Assembly (NCBI GenBank): GCA_913052545.1
Contig: CAJXEF010000062.1
Location: 1-11,127 of the forward strand
Direction of reading: 5' to 3'
Length of the DNA stretch: 11,127 bases
DNA from: an uncultured Chloroflexota bacterium
Lineage (GTDB): Bacteria > Chloroflexota > Dehalococcoidia > UBA3495
Shown: piece by piece, positions 1 to 6,887 of the stretch
Layout: each line of letters begins with the position of its first letter
Position numbering within the stretch: position 1 is the stretch's first letter
Notes under the pieces: generated by a model
The model's database searches: none
The model's input: only the letters and a program-made list of their open reading frames with translations
Told to the model about the DNA's origin: nothing
Program-made: the position numbers and the translations under genes

Positions 1-561
1 TAAGTGTTTAACTTGATAATATTTTTCACTCAATTGGTGTGGATCAATCACCCCATACTTCCCAACCTCTTCCCATAATACTTGTTCTACCGCTAGAACA
101 CCTCCAGATAACTCCTCCCCTGTGTTAAGCATTTGTGATAGGACTCCTGTATCATTTCGGACTATATCATCTGGCAACATAATAGCAAACGGCTCATGTC
201 CAACCAAAGATTTAGCAACTAAAACAGCGTGACCTAATCCAAGAGGTTTATCTTGAGTCACAAAACGGATATCGGCCATTGATGATAAACGTTTCATTTC
301 AAATATTAACGATTCGTCGCCATTCATCTCTAAGTGATATTGAAAATCAGAATCAGGGTTAAAATAATCGGCCAGGGCAGTTTTACCGGGCGAAGTAACT
401 ATAATTATCTCTGTAATCCCTGCTTCTAAAGCTTCATTTACAACATAATGTAAAGCAGGTTTATCTAAAATCGGTAGTAATTCTTTAGGAACAGATTTTG
501 TAATAGGGAAGAATCTAGTACCCAATCCTGCTGCAGGAATAACCGCCTTGTTGACTTTCAT
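1..561 (-). CDS. galU: UTP-glucose-1-phosphate uridylyltransferase (GalU), 3'-truncated by window edge
   Basis: Cytoplasmic nucleotidyltransferase that makes UDP-glucose from UTP and glucose-1-phosphate, for cell-envelope glycans and glycolipids. Only the first 187 codons are in the window; the frame is open to base 1, and the usual family length is about 290 residues. The N-terminus carries the nucleotide-binding signature GLGTRFFPITK (residues 12-22) followed by PKELLPI (25-31), then VTSPGK (55-60), the substrate-loop motif PLGLGHAV (106-113) and the acidic LPDD (129-132), which in the family leads to the metal-binding Asp. The ATG at 561 fits the family N-terminus; the Shine-Dalgarno is weak (GTGGAAC about 10 bases upstream). 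It is transcribed away from the SRP RNA gene, with a candidate promoter at 621-649. A GalU paralogue acting on another sugar phosphate (RfbA- or GlmU-like) is less likely, because the PITKSVPKELLPI stretch is typical of GalU. Confidence 0.93.
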   Translation of the reverse strand, partial: MKVNKAVIPAAGLGTRFFPITKSVPKELLPILDKPALHYVVNEALEAGITEIIIVTSPGKTALADYFNPDSDFQYHLEMNGDESLIFEMKRLSSMADIRFVTQDKPLGLGHAVLVAKSLVGHEPFAIMLPDDIVRNDTGVLSQMLNTGEELSGGVLAVEQVLWEEVGKYGVIDPHQLSEKYYQVKHL

Positions 562-620
562 AATCGTTGTTCCACATTATCAGTCCGATCAGAATAGTTA
601 AAAACCATCACCCGGTGCTA

Positions 621-649
621 AACATATGACACTGCTGTAATTATTTCAA
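621..649 (-). promoter_or_regulatory. Candidate sigma70-type promoter for galU
   Basis: On the minus strand TTGAAA (bases 644-649) is followed after exactly 17 bases by TATGTT (621-626). That gives 5/6 and 4/6 matches to the consensus -35 and -10 boxes. It lies about 60 bases before the galU start, leaving a short leader. This is pattern matching only. Confidence 0.4.
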
Positions 650-676
650 ATACGTATAACATTATATCCACATTAA

Positions 677-705
677 TTGACACTGCCATCGCCCTAGCCT
701 ACCAT
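677..705 (+). promoter_or_regulatory. Sigma70-type promoter of the SRP RNA gene
   Basis: A perfect TTGACA -35 box (677-682) is followed by a 17-base spacer and TACCAT (700-705, 4/6 to TATAAT). Transcription expected about 7 bases later would begin at about 712, exactly where the terminal helix of the SRP RNA begins. The agreement of promoter and RNA end supports both calls. Confidence 0.7.
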
Positions 706-711
706 TGTTGT

Positions 712-988
712 GGAGACCGTGCTAGGTGGGGAGCTAGCGGTGCCCTTTACCCGCAATCCGCTATAGCGGGATCAAACTCCTCCTTTAGACAGAATCTATA
801 AACCTCTTGCATCGGACCCTATGGTATAGAAGGTTGGGTCCCACGCGGCGCAGATTCTCGAACCCCGCCAGGTCCGGAAGGAAGCAACGGTAAGCGAAAC
901 CCTGTGGGTGCCGTGGGAGTGCCTGACCCGAGTCATAGGCTGATAAAAGTTTCATGGATTTGTGGCAACGGGAGGTGCACGGTCTCTT
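712..988 (+). ncRNA. ffs: Signal recognition particle RNA, large bacterial (Bacillus-like) type
   Basis: RNA scaffold of the signal recognition particle; it binds Ffh and directs ribosomes making membrane proteins to the translocon. The S-domain hallmark is at 868-890: CAGG (869-872), UCC, the GGAA tetraloop (876-879), GGA, AGCA (883-886), the Ffh M-domain site. The 5' part (GTGCTAGGTGGGGAGCTAGC onward, then GCAATCCGC) resembles the Alu domain of the B. subtilis scRNA as remembered. GAGACCGTGC at 713-722 pairs perfectly with GCACGGTCTC at 977-986, defining the ends and a length of about 274 nt, close to the 271 nt of the B. subtilis RNA. So this is the long form, not the roughly 114-nt 4.5S form of E. 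coli. One oddity is that the first pair below the symmetric loop is C868/A887 rather than a canonical or U-G pair. No clear T-run terminator follows. The exact ends are uncertain by a few bases. Confidence 0.95.
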
Positions 989-1119
989 CCAATTAATCTG
1001 CCGATAAAGACCCTTATTTAATAAAATTAAAGGCGCCGAATTTGGTTCGAATGGAAATCATCATCTGTAGATATACATCAATAGTTTCCAAACATTCAGC
1101 TATATAGCCATCTAAGTTA

Positions 1120-1935
1120 ATGAGTACTAACACACCCTATAGTCCGGGCTCACCAAAATCACTAGGGCAACATTTTCTAACCGATACAACAGTTCTAGAC
1201 GAAATTATCCAAGCCGCCGAACTAACACGCAATGACATAGTGGTCGAGGTAGGTCCCGGAAGAGGGATATTAACTAATCGTTTGATTGCCCATGCAGGGC
1301 ATATATTAGCTATAGAACTAGACGCTAAATTGGCAAACCGTATCGAAACACAATTAGGTCATCCAAAAAATCTAACTAGCATCATCGGAGATGCCCGATA
1401 CACGGATATCAATGAATTGATCGGCCCCAATAATAAGTTCAAAATGGTCTCCAATCTTCCGTATTATGCTGCCAATCCTATAGTCCGACACTTTTTGGAA
1501 CTCCCCCATAAACCACAAGTGATGGTCGTGATGGTACAAGAAGAAGTCGCCAAATCAATGGTAGCTGACCCCGGTCAAATGGGGATATTATCAGTTGCGG
1601 TACAATATTACGCTAAAACTAAGTTGGTTTGTACGGTTCCTCCCCAAGCATTTTATCCTATCCCCAAAGTATCATCAGCGGTTGTAAAGATGGAGGTATA
1701 CCAGGAATCCCCATTTCAACTCGCTAATACAGATGCCTTTTTTCGTCTAGTCAAAGCGGGGTTCCGTGCACCCAGAAAAAAACTTCACAATTCATTGAGT
1801 AGAGGACTAAACATACCCACTGCGAGCGCTATTAGATTGATTGAGGTGTCTGGAATAGACCCTAATCGTAGACCCGCATCCCTATCGATCGATGATTGGA
1901 TAACCTTGTATTCTCGCTGGTTAGAGAGTAATTGA
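1120..1935 (+). CDS. ksgA: 16S rRNA (adenine(1518)-N6/adenine(1519)-N6)-dimethyltransferase
   Basis: KsgA/RsmA uses S-adenosylmethionine to dimethylate the two adjacent adenines of the helix 45 loop of 16S rRNA, a late check in 30S subunit assembly. The 271 residues match the family length. Visible motifs in order: SLGQHFL (14-20), the SAM-binding loop EVGPGRG (43-49), the acidic end of strand 2 (IELD, 65-68), GDA (90-92), the catalytic NLPYY (112-116), FYPIPKVSSAVV (178-189) and the rRNA-contacting FRAPRKKLHNSL (215-226). The ATG at 1120 gives the expected short tail before SLGQHFL; no convincing Shine-Dalgarno precedes it. It starts 131 bases after the SRP RNA and is the first gene of a ksgA-ispE-lgt run, overlapping ispE by 4 bp, so the two are probably translationally coupled. 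No specific promoter could be assigned between 989 and 1119. Confidence 0.97.
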   Translation: MSTNTPYSPGSPKSLGQHFLTDTTVLDEIIQAAELTRNDIVVEVGPGRGILTNRLIAHAGHILAIELDAKLANRIETQLGHPKNLTSIIGDARYTDINELIGPNNKFKMVSNLPYYAANPIVRHFLELPHKPQVMVVMVQEEVAKSMVADPGQMGILSVAVQYYAKTKLVCTVPPQAFYPIPKVSSAVVKMEVYQESPFQLANTDAFFRLVKAGFRAPRKKLHNSLSRGLNIPTASAIRLIEVSGIDPNRRPASLSIDDWITLYSRWLESN

Positions 1936-2819
1936 TTGTGTTAGTTTCAGCATTCGCTAAAATCAATTTGTCCCTAGAAGTAGTAGGTAAGTACGATACC
2001 AGGTACCATGAAATTAAAACCATCCTTCAAACCGTTGGTATCCGTGACATCATTGAAATACGACGGTGGAGTCGTCTAAGAGTCGAATGCGATGTACCCA
2101 GCCTTGCAGGAAGCAATAACCTCGTTTGGAAAGCTGCCCACAAATTAGCCAAACATGCTGGCATATCACCTCAAGCAAGGATTTTTATTAATAAACAAAT
2201 CCCCGTTGGAATGGGATTAGGGGGTGGGAGCAGCGATGCTGCAGCAACTTTGATAGCATTGAACAAGTTCTGGAAATTACATTTGGAACCAATAGAATTA
2301 ACGAAAATAGCTAAGGAATTGGGTTCAGATGTTCCATTTTTCCTGCAGGGTGGTACAGCATTGGGAGAAGGAAAAGGGGAATTAATAACGCAACTACCTG
2401 ATTTACCTCCTCTTGAGTTACTGTTAATTTGCCCCAATCAAACTATCCCTAATAAGACCGCTACTCTATATTCTCAATTGAATGCCTCTAATTTCAGTGA
2501 TGGAGGCATAACAAATAGCATGGTAGGATCATTGGTAACTGGACAGCTGCCAACAGATATAATCCATAACGTCTTTGAATCCATAGCCTTCCAAACCTTC
2601 CCTACATTGTCAAATATATTTCAAGTCATTCAAATGTCTGTAAATGCTAGTCCACATTTATGCGGATCTGGGCCAGGTATATTCTGTTTCCCATCCAACA
2701 AAACCGAATTTGATCAATTAAGGTATTACCTAAAAAACTCTGATTGCGTAGTTTATTTAACTAATTGTATAGAATCAACTGCTGTACAATGCCAGTCTAA
2801 TAATTCTCTAACTGATTAG
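1932..2819 (+). CDS. ispE: 4-diphosphocytidyl-2-C-methyl-D-erythritol kinase
   Basis: IspE phosphorylates CDP-methylerythritol at its 2-hydroxyl with ATP, the fourth step of the MEP route to isopentenyl diphosphate. GHMP-kinase features are all present in the 295 residues: the N-terminal AKINLSL (9-15, substrate Lys10), YHEI (25-28), the glycine-rich ATP loop PVGMGLGGGSSDAA (91-104), GSDVPFFL (131-138) with the presumed catalytic Asp133, and the C-terminal glycine motif CGSGPGIF (244-251). Two small departures from the usual signature are an Arg where DGYH normally has Gly, and Gly249 where SGSGPT has Thr. The start is ambiguous. TTG at 1932 overlaps the ksgA stop by 4 bp, but GTG at 1938 sits 9 bases after AGAGAG (1923-1928), a better Shine-Dalgarno spacing, and would remove two residues. 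It is probably cotranscribed with ksgA and lgt; ksgA-ispE adjacency is common in bacteria. Confidence 0.95.
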   Translation: MIVLVSAFAKINLSLEVVGKYDTRYHEIKTILQTVGIRDIIEIRRWSRLRVECDVPSLAGSNNLVWKAAHKLAKHAGISPQARIFINKQIPVGMGLGGGSSDAAATLIALNKFWKLHLEPIELTKIAKELGSDVPFFLQGGTALGEGKGELITQLPDLPPLELLLICPNQTIPNKTATLYSQLNASNFSDGGITNSMVGSLVTGQLPTDIIHNVFESIAFQTFPTLSNIFQVIQMSVNASPHLCGSGPGIFCFPSNKTEFDQLRYYLKNSDCVVYLTNCIESTAVQCQSNNSLTD

Positions 2820-2851
2820 ACCTTGGATACATTAATATTGAGAGCTAACTA

Positions 2852-3739
2852 ATGAACATCATATCTACAATCGCAATAGGTATAAATCCAAATATTTTGG
2901 ATTTTGGCCCTTTCTTACTTTCGTGGCATGGTTTTCTTACGTTCGTTGCTGTAGCAACAGGGGTATATCTAACTTATCGTTGGGGAACTAATGAAGGCTT
3001 GGATCCTGACACAATTTTATCCGTAGCAGTTTGGGCGATAATCGGGGGAATCATAGGAGCAAGGATCTTCCATGTTGCGGATTTTTGGACGTCCATATAT
3101 AGCCACGACCCATTGAGTATCTTATTCTTATGGAAAGGTGGTATAGCTATTTATGGAGCCATAATCGGGGGCTTTATTGGAGGATCTGCATATATTCTAT
3201 TAAGGAATGCAAATTGGTTTATAAACTTTTCGAGTAGATGGTTAAAATTACTTGGTATAAAAGAAAAGTTGTCCTTACCTCCCATAGGACAATTAGCAGA
3301 CATAGCTTCCCCTGCATTGTTGATCGCCATGGCTATTGGACGCATCGGAGATATTATCAACGGAGAACATTGCGCTTTAGGCACTGGCTTACCGTGGGGA
3401 GTTGTTTACACCCACCAAAATAGCCCCGGCGGTTGGCCCATATCATCCGGAGGCTGCGGTGGCTTCGCTAGTCATCCCGCGGTTTTATACGAGTTGTTAT
3501 TCGATTTAGCGTTGCTAATTATAATTTGGCCTATACGTAAACGATTAAGACCACATGGAATGACATTCGCTCTATACGGGGCCTTATATTCCATCGGGCG
3601 TTTCTTTATTAGTTTCTTACGCGTAGAAGCAAACAACTACTGGATATTTAACGAGGCTCAACTGATTGCTCTTGCGGTAGTTGCAATAACTGTCCCATTG
3701 CTAGTATACAAAGCACAATTAATTCAACCCAATAAGTAA
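2852..3739 (+). CDS. lgt: Prolipoprotein diacylglyceryl transferase
   Basis: Integral membrane enzyme that moves diacylglycerol from phosphatidylglycerol to the lipobox Cys of exported prolipoproteins. The 295-residue protein is strongly hydrophobic, with about seven likely membrane segments (roughly 20-42, 54-73, 91-117, 150-165, 208-227, 236-254, 266-287). The family signature GRIGDIINGEH (163-173) with LPWGVVY (180-186) identifies it, along with SWHG (24-27), GGIAIYGAIIGG (96-107) and the C-terminal IGRFFISFLR (248-257). Arg164 and Arg250 correspond to the essential E. coli Arg143 and Arg239. Positions equivalent to E. coli His103, Asn146 and Gly154 appear to be Tyr101, Asp167 and Ala175 by hand alignment, so the sequence is divergent. 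A longer loop (about 117-145) lies between membrane segments. TGAGAG (2839-2844) lies 7 bases before the ATG. It follows ispE by 32 bp as the last gene of the run and converges with recJ 12 bp downstream. Confidence 0.94.
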   Translation: MNIISTIAIGINPNILDFGPFLLSWHGFLTFVAVATGVYLTYRWGTNEGLDPDTILSVAVWAIIGGIIGARIFHVADFWTSIYSHDPLSILFLWKGGIAIYGAIIGGFIGGSAYILLRNANWFINFSSRWLKLLGIKEKLSLPPIGQLADIASPALLIAMAIGRIGDIINGEHCALGTGLPWGVVYTHQNSPGGWPISSGGCGGFASHPAVLYELLFDLALLIIIWPIRKRLRPHGMTFALYGALYSIGRFFISFLRVEANNYWIFNEAQLIALAVVAITVPLLVYKAQLIQPNK

Positions 3740-3751
3740 TCTATAATGAAT

Positions 3752-5437
3752 TTACAGTTGCTCGGATGACGGCCGAAAATCTACTAATTTTAAGGAGGCC
3801 TTACCTTCACGCCAGGAATCTTCATAGATGGTATAGGCTAAATCCCAAAATCGCGTACCTTCAGACCATTTGCGCGCTTGGTTAAAGGCTAACGCGGTCC
3901 AAAATGAATCTCCTTGTTTAACTGTGAACCTAATATGTTGGTTGTCGTAGCCCATATACCTGAAATCCACAATGCTAACCATTCTACTCATGAATAATGG
4001 TTGAGGATTTCCTATTCCCCACGGCTCTAAAGTCTTTAACCAATCAACGCATAGTTGATTCAATTCATCAAGCTTGACTTCTACATCAATGGATACAATT
4101 TTATCGGATCCATGAGCAGATACCAAATTGACCGCTAATTCATTGATCCTATTCATTAATTTAATTAGATTAGTACGCCGGATAGTAAATCCCGCCGCCT
4201 GTGAATGTCCTCCAAATTTTTCCAGCAAAAATGCACATTTATTTAACGCCGATATCAAGTCAAATTCTGGCAAACTTCGGGCACTTGCTACCAATACATC
4301 TGGAGTTGCTGTTTCTGATAAGGCAATGGCTGGCCGATGAAATTCCTCTACTAACCGCCCTGCCACCAAGCCCGTTATACCAGTGGTAAAGATTGGATCG
4401 GTAACGAATAACACTTGAGGTAGGGCATCCTCAAGATTAATCTTACTTAGAGCTGTTTCATAAGATCTGGCACTTAAAGTCCTTCTTTGATCATTAAGAG
4501 ACTCTAATTGAACTGCCAACCTATACGCCTCATCCTCGGATTCAGTCGTCAAAAGATCCAGACTGATACCTGCATTCGCCATCCGACCAGATGAGTTTAT
4601 TCTAGGTCCTAACTGATAACTCACAGTCTCCGAAGTCAGTAGCAAAGGGTTGACCTTCGCCAATTTGTATAACGCCAATAACCCCGGACGTTTAGTCTGC
4701 GATAAAGCAACTAACCCTTGGCTCACGATATAACGGTTTTCATCCGTCAATGGCACTAGATCAGCGATAGTCCCCATAGCAGCCAATTCAAGCAGATTTA
4801 TGGGCCATGGCTGATCAATGAATTCGTATAACCCTTGAATCAATTTGAACGCAAGTCCAGCCCCCGATAGATGCAAATACGGATAAGACCTCCCCTCGAC
4901 CCGGGGATTAATTATTGCCAAGGCATCTGGTATGGAATCTCCGGGAACGTGATGATCCGTAATAATTACATCTATTCCCAGCTGGTTAGCATACGCAACC
5001 TCGTCGATTGAGGTAACCCCACAATCAACTGTGATTATTAATACTACGCTCTGGCTCTTGAAATATTCGATTGCATTTTTTGATAATCCATGACCTTCAG
5101 ATGCTCTATCCGGTATATAGGGGCTCACTGGAATCCCAAAAGTTCCTAACCCTTCTTTTATAATGGCTGTAGCAGTGATGCCGTCTACATCAAAATCGCC
5201 AAATACACCAATACACTGCTCTTGTTTCAATGCCTCATAAATCCGCTTTAACGCTTTATCCATCCCGTGGAATTTTAATGGATCATGAGGCAATTTATGA
5301 GGAGGATTCAAAAATAGCTGCAGCTCTTCAAGTGAACTAATACCACGAGAGGCCAAGAGAGATTTAATTGGAGTCGGTAGTCCCGGTAAGGCACCACTGA
5401 TATGTTGATTTTCTGTTAATACCCATCTTGTATCCAT
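3752..5437 (-). CDS. recJ: Single-stranded-DNA-specific 5'-3' exonuclease RecJ
   Basis: RecJ degrades single-stranded DNA 5' to 3' in recombinational repair (RecF pathway), base excision and mismatch repair. The 561 residues are near the E. coli length of 577. DHH-superfamily metal ligands are visible: DFDVDG (81-86), VDCG with Asp138, DHH (161-163) and GTIADLVPL with Asp226. NSSGRM (281-286) follows, then the DHHA1 domain with ASARS (384-388) and FGGHSQAAGF (408-417). A C-terminal OB-fold-like region (about 440-555) completes the usual architecture. The ATG at 5437 gives the typical N-terminal MxxRWVL; no clear Shine-Dalgarno is seen. It lies 168 bases downstream of fabF on the same strand, so it may be read from a fabF transcript or from its own unassigned promoter. 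It is intact, with no missing catalytic residue seen. Confidence 0.96.
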   Translation of the reverse strand: MDTRWVLTENQHISGALPGLPTPIKSLLASRGISSLEELQLFLNPPHKLPHDPLKFHGMDKALKRIYEALKQEQCIGVFGDFDVDGITATAIIKEGLGTFGIPVSPYIPDRASEGHGLSKNAIEYFKSQSVVLIITVDCGVTSIDEVAYANQLGIDVIITDHHVPGDSIPDALAIINPRVEGRSYPYLHLSGAGLAFKLIQGLYEFIDQPWPINLLELAAMGTIADLVPLTDENRYIVSQGLVALSQTKRPGLLALYKLAKVNPLLLTSETVSYQLGPRINSSGRMANAGISLDLLTTESEDEAYRLAVQLESLNDQRRTLSARSYETALSKINLEDALPQVLFVTDPIFTTGITGLVAGRLVEEFHRPAIALSETATPDVLVASARSLPEFDLISALNKCAFLLEKFGGHSQAAGFTIRRTNLIKLMNRINELAVNLVSAHGSDKIVSIDVEVKLDELNQLCVDWLKTLEPWGIGNPQPLFMSRMVSIVDFRYMGYDNQHIRFTVKQGDSFWTALAFNQARKWSEGTRFWDLAYTIYEDSWREGKASLKLVDFRPSSEQL

Positions 5438-5503
5438 AACATTTTAAAGCACTGGGCCAACTTCAGTTTTGGTACGAAAAACTAGGTTGGGAAAGAACAA
5501 GGT

Positions 5504-5523
5504 AGATTTGGGGTAACAAATCT
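5504..5523. other. Short inverted repeat between fabF and recJ
   Basis: AGATTTG (5504-5510) and CAAATCT (5517-5523) form a perfect 7-bp stem with a 6-base loop. On the minus strand the sequence after it is ACCTTGTTCTTTCCC, pyrimidine-rich but without a real T tract. It could be a weak terminator for the fabF transcript or a hairpin in the recJ leader; neither is certain. Confidence 0.3.
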
Positions 5524-5581
5524 GATTGGTCTGCCTGTATATCACTCCTTTACTGTTCGAAACGATGATTCTTACCCAGGC

Positions 5582-5605
5582 CCGGCCAAACGATCCATTA
5601 GCCGG
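5582..5605 (-). terminator. GC-rich hairpin immediately after the fabF stop codon
   Basis: Read on the minus strand, CCGGCTAA (5605-5598) pairs with TTGGCCGG (5589-5582) through 8 bp, one of them G-T, around an 8-base loop. It begins directly after the fabF TAG. The following bases (GCCTGGGTAAG) are not T-rich, so this is not a classical intrinsic terminator. It may be a transcript 3'-end stabiliser, or one arm of a two-hairpin end with the repeat at 5504-5523. Confidence 0.35.
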
Positions 5606-6859
5606 CTAAAATACAACTTTTGAATCGGATAATACGAGCACCGAATTATGCCCTCCAAATCCAAACGAATTACTAACTACTACTTTCAAATCCTTATCAC
5701 AAGCGCTTAATGGAGTGTAGTCTAAATCACATTCCGGGTCTTGGTTATGCAGATTTATTGTTGGGGGGATCACGTTATTTTCAAGAGCCATGACACAAAA
5801 AGCAGCTTCCAAGGCCCCACCGGCCCCTAATAAATGCCCTGTCATAGATTTAGTAGAACTAATTGGAACTTTATAAGCCTCTTCGCCAAGTGCTAATTTG
5901 ATAGCTTTGGTTTCCTGAAAGTCGTTTAACGGAGTAGAAGTACCATGAGCATTCAAATAATCAATTTCTGGAGCGTCTATATTAGCGGATCTAAGGGCCA
6001 TAAGCATAGCGTTAGCGGCGCTTTGCCCTGTAGGATTGGGTTCGGTTAAATGGTGAGCATCAGAAGTAGCGCCATAGCCTCTAAACTCGGCCAAACCCAT
6101 GGCTCCCCTTGAGCGGAGGTGGGATTCACTCTCCAACACTAAGACGGCCGCTCCTTCTCCCATAACAAAGCCGTCCCTATCTTTATCAAATGGTCGACTA
6201 GCTAGTTTAGGATCTTCGTTAAACCTAGACAAGGCTCGCAAAGAATTAAACCCAGCTACGGCTATCGGCGATATCGGCGCTTCACTCCCACCTGCCAGGA
6301 CGACGTCTGCCTGACCTCTTCTTATCATCTCCCAACCTTGTCCCAACGCATCAGCACCACTTGAACAAGAAGAAACCACGCAATAATTAGCACCCATAGC
6401 TCCGGTGACCATTGACACTTGAGCTGAAGCCATATCTCCTAACATCATAGGGATCAGGAATGGGGTTACTCTTTTAGGTCCTCGTTCTTTGAGAATTTCA
6501 TACTGTTCGGATAAGGTAATAATCCCACCGATACCACTACCTATAATAACGCCTGTACGATAAGGATCTTCTTGATCTATTTGGATCCCCGCATGGTTGC
6601 AAGCTTCTTTCGCAGCCACCGCTGCAAATTGGGCAAACCTATCCATACGTCTAACTAATTTCCGATCCAAATACTGCTCTGGATCAAACCCTTTAACTTG
6701 AGCAGCGAATCTGGTATCAAATCCATCCGTATCAAAAGCAGTTATACGGTCGACACCTGAATTCCCTTGGAGAAGTTCATGCCACGTCGACTGGGCATCT
6801 AAACCTAATGGGCTAATCATCCCTATCCCACTGATGAACACCCGGTTGCTATCAGTCAT
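5606..6859 (-). CDS. fabF: Beta-ketoacyl-[acyl-carrier-protein] synthase II (FabF type)
   Basis: Condensing enzyme that decarboxylates malonyl-ACP and joins it to a growing acyl-ACP in fatty acid elongation. The 417-residue product has the full thiolase fold signature: VFISGIGMISPLG (7-19), the nucleophile in SSCSSG (Cys165), AHGTSTP with His305, STKSMTGH with Lys337 and His342, and NSFGFGGHN (397-405). The first 25 codons of the open frame (from 6934) overlap the preceding gene and do not resemble the family, so the ATG at 6859 is chosen. Its Shine-Dalgarno is weak (GGA 12 bases away), which suggests coupling to the upstream radical SAM gene that ends 28 bp earlier. The active-site surroundings SSCSSG differ from the TACATG commonly seen in housekeeping FabF. 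No acpP, fabD or fabG is adjacent, so it could be the general FabF or a synthase dedicated to a special lipid made with its neighbour. Confidence 0.92.
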   Translation of the reverse strand: MTDSNRVFISGIGMISPLGLDAQSTWHELLQGNSGVDRITAFDTDGFDTRFAAQVKGFDPEQYLDRKLVRRMDRFAQFAAVAAKEACNHAGIQIDQEDPYRTGVIIGSGIGGIITLSEQYEILKERGPKRVTPFLIPMMLGDMASAQVSMVTGAMGANYCVVSSCSSGADALGQGWEMIRRGQADVVLAGGSEAPISPIAVAGFNSLRALSRFNEDPKLASRPFDKDRDGFVMGEGAAVLVLESESHLRSRGAMGLAEFRGYGATSDAHHLTEPNPTGQSAANAMLMALRSANIDAPEIDYLNAHGTSTPLNDFQETKAIKLALGEEAYKVPISSTKSMTGHLLGAGGALEAAFCVMALENNVIPPTINLHNQDPECDLDYTPLSACDKDLKVVVSNSFGFGGHNSVLVLSDSKVVF

Positions 6860-6887
6860 AGAACATCTATTCCGTTCGAGTAACCAT

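Noticed and set aside
562..711. Search for a tRNA next to the SRP RNA
   Set aside because: No cloverleaf-like arms or TTCGA-type T-loop sequence could be found in this gap or in 989-1119.
1017..1031. AT-only inverted repeat (TTTAAT, AAA, ATTAAA) after the SRP RNA as terminator
   Set aside because: The stem has no GC pairs and no following T run; it is likely chance in AT-rich sequence.
2171..2437. 88-codon minus-strand open frame inside ispE
   Set aside because: Antisense shadow of a well-supported gene, with a low-complexity composition reflecting the codons of ispE.
4128..4389. Overlapping plus-strand open frames inside recJ
   Set aside because: They lie opposite conserved RecJ domain coding sequence and have no recognisable motif or start signal.
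5444..5545. 33-codon minus-strand open frame starting at GTG with AAAGGAG beside it
   Set aside because: The Shine-Dalgarno-like site overlaps the GTG, leaving no spacing, and the next codons offer no proper start. The composition is not distinctive and the length is easily reached by chance.
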